Source: DATMER01 sp036266195
Lineage (GTDB): Bacteria; Acidobacteriota; Thermoanaerobaculia; Multivoradales; UBA5704
Direction: 5' to 3'
DNA length: 7,743 nucleotides
Assembly (NCBI GenBank): GCA_036266195.1
Contig: DATANP010000520.1
Span: forward strand, 1-7,743
The notes under the pieces are model-generated. The model saw nothing but the letters and a program-made list of their open reading frames with translations. It was not told where the DNA came from and did no database searches. Numbering within the stretch: position 1 is the first letter of the stretch; every line of letters starts with the position of its first letter. This document shows, piece after piece, positions 6,885-7,743 of the stretch. The position numbers were made by a program, and so were the translations under genes.

Positions 6885-7743
6885 TCGAGGTCCAGGGCCT
6901 CACCCGCCGCTTCGGCGAGCTGACGGCCGTGGACCGGCTGAGCTTCGAGGTGCGGAAAGGCGAGCTGTTCGGGCTGGTCGGGCCAGACGGCGCGGGCAAG
7001 ACCACGACGCTCCGCATGCTCGCGGGCGTGCTGCGGCCGACCGAGGGCGACGCCCAACTCGCCGGGCTCTCCGTGGTGCGCGAGCCCGAGGCGGTCAAGC
7101 ACCGGCTGGCGTACATGTCGCAGCGCTTCGGCCTCTACGCGGATCTCACCGTGCTCGAAAACCTTTCTTTCTACGCCGACCTGTACTGCGTGCCGCGCTC
7201 GGAGCGGCCGGCGCGGCTGGAGCGATTGTTCCAGTTTTCGAACCTCGCTCCGTTCCAGGACCGGCTGGCGGGCAAGCTCTCCGGCGGCATGAAGCAGAAG
7301 CTCGGCCTGTCGTGCGCGCTGATCCATCAGCCGGAGATCCTGCTGCTCGACGAGCCCACGTTCGGTGTGGACCCGGTGTCGCGCCGCGAGCTGTGGCTGA
7401 TCGTTCACGAAATGGTTGCCGAAGGGGTGACCGCGGTGGTGAGCACGGCCTACATGGACGAGGCCGAGCGCTTCGACCGCCTGGCCCTTCTCCATCGCGG
7501 CCGCCTGCTCGCGCTCGACGAGCCCGGCGCGCTCCAGCGCGGCATGGCCGCGGCCGGCGAGGAGGTCCTGGAGGTCCAGGTGGCGCGCGCCCGCGACGCC
7601 CGCGAGCACCTCGCCGGCCTGCCCGACGTGCGTCGCGTGGCGGTGTTCGGAGACCGCCTCCACCTGAGCGTCGCCTCCGCCGAACGGGCCGCGGAGGAGG
7701 TGACCCGGGTGCTCCGTGAGGCGGGCTTCGAGGTCCTCTCCGC
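6881..7743 (+). CDS. ABC exporter ATPase, YbhF-like, partial (3' end beyond window)
   Basis: 287 codons are visible with no stop before the window edge. A complete nucleotide-binding domain is present: Walker A GPDGAGKT (34-41), Q-loop Gln81 in MSQRFGLYADLTV, signature LSGGMKQK (133-140), Walker B ILLLDEPT (153-160, Glu158), D-loop GVDP (162-165). The switch histidine is replaced: VSTAYMDEAERFD has Ala190 where active ATPases have His. Walker A with Asp instead of Asn, and a non-His H-loop, characterise the first of two ATPase domains in E. coli YbhF as I recall it. A second domain probably follows, after the linker that begins at about 215. It would power export together with permease subunits expected downstream. 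The ATG overlaps the fusion-protein stop (ATGA, 6881-6884) and has a good GGAGGA (6869-6874) 6 nt upstream. Confidence 0.93.
   Translation, partial: MIEVQGLTRRFGELTAVDRLSFEVRKGELFGLVGPDGAGKTTTLRMLAGVLRPTEGDAQLAGLSVVREPEAVKHRLAYMSQRFGLYADLTVLENLSFYADLYCVPRSERPARLERLFQFSNLAPFQDRLAGKLSGGMKQKLGLSCALIHQPEILLLDEPTFGVDPVSRRELWLIVHEMVAEGVTAVVSTAYMDEAERFDRLALLHRGRLLALDEPGALQRGMAAAGEEVLEVQVARARDAREHLAGLPDVRRVAVFGDRLHLSVASAERAAEEVTRVLREAGFEVLS

Overview
The window is GC-rich (third codon positions are nearly all G or C) and encodes Gram-negative envelope proteins: a TolC-type outer-membrane channel, a periplasmic adaptor and a lipoprotein. A chromosomal segment of a high-GC Gram-negative bacterium fits. 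The lipoprotein of the alkaline-phosphatase superfamily, with its C-terminal 'LRSLGYIQ' ending, is a style I associate with Acidobacteriota, Myxococcota and similar soil or sediment lineages. No marker gene is present, so the taxonomy is only a guess. I see no RNA gene, mobile element, CRISPR array or pseudogene.

Layout. (1) 29-1468 (+) is an exported alpha/beta-hydrolase of the S33/tripeptidyl-aminopeptidase type with a full catalytic triad. (2) 1476-3824 (-) is convergent with it, only 7 bp away: a large sulfatase-fold lipoprotein with an N-terminal beta-rich region. It has Thr, not Cys or Ser, where sulfatases carry the formylglycine precursor. (3) 3825-3952 is the divergent intergenic region. 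It holds a TTGACA-type promoter for the rightward operon and a perfect 9-2-9 palindrome at the expected transcription start. (4) 3953 to the window end (+) is a tight operon: TetR-family regulator, TolC-like outer-membrane factor, HlyD/YbhG-like membrane fusion protein, and an ABC ATPase cut by the window edge. All three junctions are 4-bp ATGA overlaps.

How the genes work together. The ATPase, the fusion protein and the outer-membrane channel are parts of a tripartite ABC exporter like the E. coli YbhG-YbhF-YbhS-YbhR system, here with its own TolC homologue. The TetR protein probably represses the operon, including itself, from the palindrome. The permease subunits are expected just beyond the right edge. 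The ATPase carries the 'GPDGAGKT' Walker A and lacks the switch histidine, features of the first half of a YbhF-type tandem ATPase. A second nucleotide-binding domain is therefore likely past the edge. The hydrolase and lipoprotein have no evident functional link to the exporter.

The window is mostly a well-recognised set of families. The points most worth a second look are the operator/promoter overlap, the Thr nucleophile of the 'sulfatase' and the degenerate H-loop of the ATPase. I found no convincing sign of a wholly new system.
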